17,310 nucleotides of DNA from JAVBLU01 sp031553225 (GTDB lineage Bacteria > Bacillota > Clostridia > Christensenellales > UBA1750): positions 1-17,310 of the forward strand of contig JAVBLU010000055.1 in NCBI GenBank assembly GCA_031553225.1, written 5' to 3'. The notes beneath the pieces were generated by a model, which saw only the letters and a program-made list of their open reading frames with translations, did not search any database and was not told where the DNA came from. The position numbers were made by a program, and so were the translations under genes. Shown here piece after piece: positions 13,965 to 17,310 of the stretch (position 1 is the stretch's first letter; every line of letters begins with the position of its first letter).

Positions 13965-14999
13965 TCACGCTTCTTTGTGCGTCGCCGGCTGCGCGCTTGC
14001 CGCGGGCCGCCTGCGCGCCGCAAACGCCAGCACGCCCAAAATAAGCGGCAAATAATAGGTGATGCAGCGCCACACGAGCAGCGCGGTAAAGCGCATCGGG
14101 CCGGGGAACGCGCCGCCGAACAGCGCGTAAAACGCGCCCTCGGCCGCGCCCGTGTTGCCGGGCGTGGGCACGGCGGACACGGCCGTGGTGAGTACGACGC
14201 CCTGCACGGCCATGGGGAAGAAGGGCGCGCTCAGCCCGAACGCCCGGTTTACAAGCGGCACGACCAAGGCCAGCGCGGCCACCTGCAAAACGCCCGTCAG
14301 AGCGATGCGCCACAGAGCGGAGAACCCCGCGCGGTTCATGGCGGCGTGAAAGTCGTTCACAACGCCCACCAGCGTGCGCCGAAGGGCCTGCGGGTCGCGC
14401 GTGAGGCGCAGGCGCGAGAGGCCCGCGCCCACCTTCCAGGCGAGCCACCGCCCCATGGCCGGCCAGCGCGCAAACAGCAGCAGCAGGGCCGGCAGCCCCA
14501 GATTGAACGCAAAGCCAAGCGCCAGCCCTGCCTTGACCACCGCGGGCAAGGCCTCGCGGCTGATGATGCAGCAGACGAGCGCGGCGGCCATGTACCCAAC
14601 CTGAAAGCCGATGTAGCGCAGCGACAGCGTGGCGCCCGCCAGAGGCACCGTGCCGCCCTCGCGCACGCACATGGCGATGAACATGGGCTGTCCGCCGCTC
14701 CCGGCCGGGGTGATCAGCGTGTAAAAGCGTGCGGCCAGCGAGCAGCGCGTTATGGCCGCATAGCCCAGCGGCATGCCGCAGCGGCGCGCAGCGTATGCAT
14801 AGCATGCCGCTTCCAGGGCGAGATACACGAGCATGCTCAGGACCGCCGCGGCGCACCAAAGCCCGTCCAGCGCGCGTATCTGCGCAAGGCTGGCGATCAG
14901 GTCGGCCTCGCGCAGCGCCAGCCACCCGAGCACCGCAAGATTGAGCAGAACCAGCGCCCAGGTCAGCGCTGTTCCGCGTTTGGACTGCGCGTTTTCCAT
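13965..14999 (-). CDS. UPF0104 / lysylphosphatidylglycerol synthase transmembrane-domain protein
   Basis: A 344-residue polytopic membrane protein with about seven to eight hydrophobic segments and the two family motifs: FYTLITPAGSGGQP at 92-105 and VPTPGNTGAAEGAFYALF at 277-294. The fold equals the flippase half of MprF, but the soluble aminoacyl-transferase half is absent and the length is that of stand-alone family members. Such proteins are thought to move or accommodate lipids or lipid-linked precursors across the membrane; the substrate is not predictable. The first Met fits the position of helix 1 (11-30). A weak GGAAAGG lies about 13 bases upstream and GAGG directly abuts the ATG. It is monocistronic, with its own promoter, and divergent from the ATPase pair. 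Confidence 0.85.
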   Translation of the reverse strand: MENAQSKRGTALTWALVLLNLAVLGWLALREADLIASLAQIRALDGLWCAAAVLSMLVYLALEAACYAYAARRCGMPLGYAAITRCSLAARFYTLITPAGSGGQPMFIAMCVREGGTVPLAGATLSLRYIGFQVGYMAAALVCCIISREALPAVVKAGLALGFAFNLGLPALLLLFARWPAMGRWLAWKVGAGLSRLRLTRDPQALRRTLVGVVNDFHAAMNRAGFSALWRIALTGVLQVAALALVVPLVNRAFGLSAPFFPMAVQGVVLTTAVSAVPTPGNTGAAEGAFYALFGGAFPGPMRFTALLVWRCITYYLPLILGVLAFAARRRPAASAQPATHKEA

Positions 15000-15049
15000 C
15001 CTCGTTGACGGTGCCTTTCCGTCGCGTCCGGCGACATCATATCGTTTCC

Positions 15050-15077
15050 ATTATATACGATTTGTCCCGCCGTGCAA
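15050..15077 (-). promoter_or_regulatory. Promoter of the UPF0104 gene
   Basis: On the minus strand TTGCAC (15077-15072) is followed after 16 bases by a perfect TATAAT (15055-15050). An ATCGT/ACGAT inverted repeat (15041-15045 and 15057-15061) flanks the -10 box and could be an operator. Transcription should begin near 15043. Confidence 0.65.
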
Positions 15078-15116
15078 CCCGTAAAACGCAAAAGGCTGCG
15101 GTTCGCACGGCATCCC

Positions 15117-15145
15117 TTGCCCGCCATCGCGGTGTGTGCTATGCT
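15117..15145 (+). promoter_or_regulatory. Dedicated promoter of the ATPase/DUF4276 pair
   Basis: TTGCCC (15117-15122), a 17-base spacer and TATGCT (15140-15145), with an extended -10 TG at 15137-15138. Transcription should begin near 15152, giving a leader of about 54 bases that starts with a strong hairpin. Confidence 0.6.
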
Positions 15146-15152
15146 TTTCCTG

Positions 15153-15170
15153 CGGAGCGCAAGCGCTCCG
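15153..15170. promoter_or_regulatory. Palindrome at the transcription start of the ATPase pair
   Basis: CGGAGCGC (15153-15160) and GCGCTCCG (15163-15170) form a perfect 8-bp inverted repeat separated by AA. It lies at the predicted start point and is followed nine bases later by TTTTT (15179-15183). It could be an operator, a 5' stabilising hairpin or a weak attenuator. Confidence 0.5.
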
Positions 15171-15205
15171 GGCAGCTGTTTTTCTTGGCAAAGGAGGGCC
15201 TGCGC

Positions 15206-16225
15206 ATGTTGGAAGGCCTGGCGGTTCACAACTTTGGCCTGCTGCGCGATGTGGCGATCGGCACGGCCGCCGCGGACGGCGCGCCGCTCTCGCCGCTTCA
15301 GATGTTCATCGGCGGGAACGCATCGGGCAAGTCCACGCTTTTGGGCGCTCTGCACGCCGCGGCGCTGCTTGCATGCGAGGGCGTTTCGGCCGGCCTCTCG
15401 CTGGCGTTCCCCGGCGGCGTTGCGGAGCACCGCACCAAGGGCGCGTCCGGGCCCCTGCGCATCGAGCTCTTTATGCGCCTCGCCGGCCGCGCACGCCGCT
15501 TTGGCCTGTCCATCTCGCAGGAGGGCGTGTCGGAAACGCTGGACGGCGCGGCGTTGCCCCCCGGCGAACGTTTGGGCCTTGCGTCCGCTGACCCGCAGCT
15601 GTACGCCTTCCTTCAGCAGATGGTGCTGCTCACCCTCTCGCCCGACCAGATGCGCCGCGGCGCGCCCGGCTCCCACGCGCACGTCAGCTGCACCGGCCAC
15701 AACCTGGCGGGCGTTCTGGCGTATCTGCAGGGCGACGAGCAGGAGACCGCGCGCCGCGTGATCGCCCGCTACCGCGAGAAGCTCCCCTGGCTGCGCGGGG
15801 TGCAAACGCGCGAGGAAAACGGCCGCCTGCACCTGCTGTTTCAGGACGAGTACGGCGAGGCGGCCGGCAGCCGCGCCTCGGCCGGGCAACTGCGCCTTTT
15901 GTGCTATCTCCTGCTGCTGGAGGACCCGACCCCGCCGCCGCTCACCATGATCGAGGAACCGGAGAGCGGGCTGTACCCCCGCCACCTGGAGCTGCTCGGC
16001 CACGAGTGGCGCGAGCGCGCCGCGGCGGGCGCGCAGTACCTCATCACCACGCACGCGCCCGAGCTGCTGGCCGGCGTGGGCCCGCAGGACGTGTACCTTC
16101 TGCGCCGCATGCCCGGCGGCAGCACGGCCACGCGCCTGTGCGATATACCCGCCGTGTCCGCTCTGTTTGAGCAGGGCATCGGTCTGCCGGAGATGTGGCG
16201 CAGCGACTACTTTGAGGCGGAGTAA
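15206..16225 (+). CDS. ABC/OLD-type AAA ATPase (AAA_21-like), first gene of a putative defence pair
   Basis: A 339-residue ATPase. Walker A is GNASGKST (37-44), the ABC-type signature is SAGQLRLL (225-232), Walker B is LTMIEEPESG (246-255) with E251 as the likely catalytic Glu, and the H-loop is TTHAPELL (281-288). There is no transmembrane segment or transporter partner, so it belongs with OLD/RecF-like ATPases rather than transporters. The segment between Walker A and the signature (about 60-215) is short, leaving room only for a small helical insert and no long Rad50-like coiled coil. No TOPRIM nuclease is fused, unlike class 1 OLD proteins; the next gene, three bases downstream, supplies a candidate. 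The frame is open from 15005, but AAAGGAGGG (15190-15198) and the family-typical start LEGLAVHNFG fix the ATG at 15206. By analogy with PARIS AriA it may sense a phage product and hold a nuclease in check. Confidence 0.88.
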   Translation: MLEGLAVHNFGLLRDVAIGTAAADGAPLSPLQMFIGGNASGKSTLLGALHAAALLACEGVSAGLSLAFPGGVAEHRTKGASGPLRIELFMRLAGRARRFGLSISQEGVSETLDGAALPPGERLGLASADPQLYAFLQQMVLLTLSPDQMRRGAPGSHAHVSCTGHNLAGVLAYLQGDEQETARRVIARYREKLPWLRGVQTREENGRLHLLFQDEYGEAAGSRASAGQLRLLCYLLLLEDPTPPPLTMIEEPESGLYPRHLELLGHEWRERAAAGAQYLITTHAPELLAGVGPQDVYLLRRMPGGSTATRLCDIPAVSALFEQGIGLPEMWRSDYFEAE

Positions 16226-16228
16226 CCC

Positions 16229-16888
16229 ATGCGGTTTGAAGTGCTCGTAGAGGATCGTTCCGGCGCGGTGACCGTGGGCCACGTTCTGCGCACGCTGCTG
16301 GGCGGCCGTGGTCACACCCTCGCCATTCACCCCTTTCGCGGCGTGGGCAAGCTGCCCAAGGACATCCACCTCGCCCCGAACCCGGCCCATCAGCAGCTCC
16401 TGGCGCAGCTTCCCGCCTGGCTGCGCGGGTATGGCCGCGCCATGGAGAAAGGCGAGGACATGGCCGTGATCGTGGTGCTTGATTCGGACGATCACGACCC
16501 GGACGAGATGCGGCGCGAGCTGGGCGCGCTTCTGAGCGCGTGCCAGCCCACGCCCCGCGTGCGGTTCTGTTTGGCGACCGAGGAGATTGAGGCCTGGCTT
16601 TTGGGCGATAGGGACGCCGTGCTCGCCGCATACCCGCGCGCCGATGTCTTCCTGCTTCAGTCCTATACCCCGGACAGCGTGTGCGGCACGTGGGAGGTTC
16701 TGGGCCGCGCCGTGGACCCCCAACGCATGGCCAGCCTCCCGCCCCGCGCTTTCCATATCGCCGGCCGATACAAAGCCGAGTGGGCCGAGCGCATCGCTCC
16801 TCACGTCCGCCTGCGCCGCTCCAGGTCGCCGTCCTTCCGCAGCTTCGCCGATAAAGTGCTCCATCTTGCCTCCCGCTCCGGCGTCTAG
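16229..16888 (+). CDS. DUF4276-like TOPRIM-type protein, probable effector partner of the ATPase
   Basis: A 219-residue protein with the pattern of DUF4276. It has an N-terminal strand with conserved acid E8 in EVLVEDRSG. An acidic motif VVLDSDDHD (83-90; D85 and D87 as the DxD) follows a hydrophobic strand. The hallmark ATEEIEAWLLGD is at 116-127, and a C-terminal segment has AEWAERIAP and SPSFRSF. The arrangement Glu then DxD is that of TOPRIM domains, as found in OLD nucleases, topoisomerases and the PARIS effector AriB (DUF4435), so metal-dependent nucleic-acid cleavage is inferred. The usual VEG of TOPRIM is VED here. The ATG is three bases after the ATPase stop, with GGAG inside the end of that gene as ribosome binding site, indicating translational coupling. 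Function is not shown by sequence alone. Confidence 0.75.
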   Translation: MRFEVLVEDRSGAVTVGHVLRTLLGGRGHTLAIHPFRGVGKLPKDIHLAPNPAHQQLLAQLPAWLRGYGRAMEKGEDMAVIVVLDSDDHDPDEMRRELGALLSACQPTPRVRFCLATEEIEAWLLGDRDAVLAAYPRADVFLLQSYTPDSVCGTWEVLGRAVDPQRMASLPPRAFHIAGRYKAEWAERIAPHVRLRRSRSPSFRSFADKVLHLASRSGV

Positions 16889-16893
16889 CGCGC

Positions 16894-16917
16894 GGGGGAG
16901 GGGGGACTGGGCCGGGG
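16894..16917 (+). other. G-quadruplex motif just after the ATPase/DUF4276 unit
   Basis: Four G-tracts of five, six, three and four G are separated by A, ACT and CC, satisfying the canonical G3+N1-7 pattern on the coding strand. It begins five bases after the stop codon and would also form in the mRNA 3' end. Confidence 0.5.
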
Positions 16918-16921
16918 CGGC

Positions 16922-16974
16922 CGGAGGGCTCCGCCTCCCTCGCCCGCCGCCAAAGAGCATGTCCTTTGGATCCC
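16922..16974 (-). repeat. Dispersed 53-bp repeat, copy B
   Basis: Reverse-oriented partner of copy A at 9125-9177, with the same length and 40 of 53 identities. The hairpin is retained as CCAAAG/CTTTGG, where the fifth pair has changed from G-C (copy A) to A-T (copy B), a compensatory change. A small CGGA-NGGC-TCCG stem-loop at the other end is also kept. It lies 33 bases after the stop of the DUF4276-like gene. Confidence 0.7.
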
Positions 16975-17006
16975 GTCACACGTGGGGGACGGCGATTGTG
17001 TAGGAA

Positions 17007-17081
17007 ACGTCCGGGTCTCCTGCACCGGTGCGAACGGGCCGTGCGGCGCTACAAGAGCCGCCCGGCCCGGATGTCATTTTT
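17007..17081 (+). ncRNA. Folded element ending in a T-run (terminator or structured RNA)
   Basis: The outer stem 17007-17015 pairs with 17066-17074 (nine pairs, one G-U). Inside lie the palindrome GCACCGGTGC (17022-17031) and a hairpin GCGGC (17043-17047) with GCCGC (17057-17061), loop GCTACAAGA. The inner hairpin can extend to GGGCCG/CGGCCC (17036-17041 and 17063-17068), which competes with the outer stem for 17066-17068. TTTTT (17077-17081) follows two bases after the outer stem. It could be a large terminator or a riboregulator with two alternative folds; no known RNA family is matched. Confidence 0.4.
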
Positions 17082-17197
17082 GTCCGCAGCATGAGCTATA
17101 GGCGGTTTATACTCCTGCCGTGCGCAGAGCGCAGAGGCCGCGCGCTGAGCGGCGTGACCCGGACGATTTCCCCGGAGAGGAACGCACGGGAGGAACG

Positions 17198-17310
17198 GTC
17201 CCCTGGCGGGCCCGCAAAAGCCCGCCGCGCGCGTCGCCCGCGTTCCCCGTCCCCTGGCGGTCGGGCAAAAGCCCGCCGCGCGCGCCGCCCGCGTTCCCCG
17301 TCCCCTGGCG
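17198..17310. repeat. 51-bp tandem repeat, running off the window
   Basis: Units begin at 17198 and 17249, with a third starting at 17300 and cut by the window end. Units one and two differ at four positions. Each begins GTCCCCTGGCGG, contains a GCAAAAGCCCGCCG hairpin side and ends CGCGTTCCCC. The unit length is 17 codons, and one plus-strand frame stays open from 17102 to the edge, but there is no ribosome binding site, so coding is unproven. I see no gene in 16975-17310. Confidence 0.8.

Noticed and set aside
13965..14999. MprF-type lysyl-phosphatidylglycerol synthase
   Set aside because: Only the membrane half is present; the soluble aminoacyl-transferase domain is missing, so no lipid lysylation can be claimed.
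15005..15205. Longer N-terminus for the ATPase
   Set aside because: It would cover both divergent promoters; the strong ribosome binding site and the typical start fit 15206.
17001..17020. Similarity to the conserved GAGGAAAGTCCGGGCTCC block of RNase P RNA
   Set aside because: The match is imperfect (AGGAAACGTCCGGGTCTCC) and the remaining conserved RNase P elements are not found before the tandem repeat begins.
17198..17310. CRISPR array
   Set aside because: Units abut without unique spacers and differ at internal positions; it is a plain tandem repeat and no cas genes are present.

Overview
The window is GC-rich bacterial chromosome that reads as a high-GC member of the Bacillota, probably a gut-type Clostridia lineage. 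This placement is inferred from gene content and signals, because there is no rRNA gene to test it. The supporting signs are strong AGGAGG-type ribosome binding sites before most genes, sigma-A-like promoters, a VanW-family protein, a lipoprotein with a copper-amine-oxidase-N-like stalk domain, a GH42 beta-galactosidase and an HD-GYP protein. I see no tRNA, rRNA, CRISPR array, integrase or transposase.

Layout. 1-1107: the tail of an unidentified plus-strand gene meets a convergent membrane HD-GYP protein. 1376-5809: a plus-strand run, starting from a clear promoter, of a sugar-phosphate-isomerase-like TIM barrel, a PHP-domain protein, a membrane-anchored protein with four Ig-like repeats, and a PgsA-like CDP-alcohol phosphatidyltransferase. 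5937-8844: from its own promoter, a stalk-domain lipoprotein, a VanW-family protein and a NYN-domain putative nuclease. 8845-9191: a convergent intergenic region packed with hairpins and one copy of a dispersed 53-bp repeat. 9192-10778 (minus): a small conserved protein behind a strong promoter with a LexA-like palindrome, then an FMN-binding split-barrel protein, then a C39-like peptidase with a peptidoglycan-binding domain. 10961-13858: GH42 glycosidase and a GNAT acetyltransferase joined stop-to-start. 13965-14999 (minus): a multi-spanning UPF0104/LPG-synthase-TM protein. 15206-16888: a two-gene unit of an ABC/OLD-type ATPase and a DUF4276-like TOPRIM-type protein, with its own promoter divergent from the membrane gene. 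16889-17310: no convincing gene, but a G-quadruplex motif, the second copy of the 53-bp repeat in reverse orientation, a folded element followed by a T-run, and a 51-bp tandem repeat running off the window.

Functionally this is mostly cell-envelope and carbohydrate housekeeping. The most unusual item is the ATPase/DUF4276 pair, which has the architecture of a two-component nucleotide-dependent nuclease (compare PARIS or split OLD systems) and is a candidate anti-phage or stress module. The second point of interest is the set of non-coding structures that sit directly 3' of genes, including a dispersed repeat whose hairpin shows a compensatory base-pair change between its two copies.
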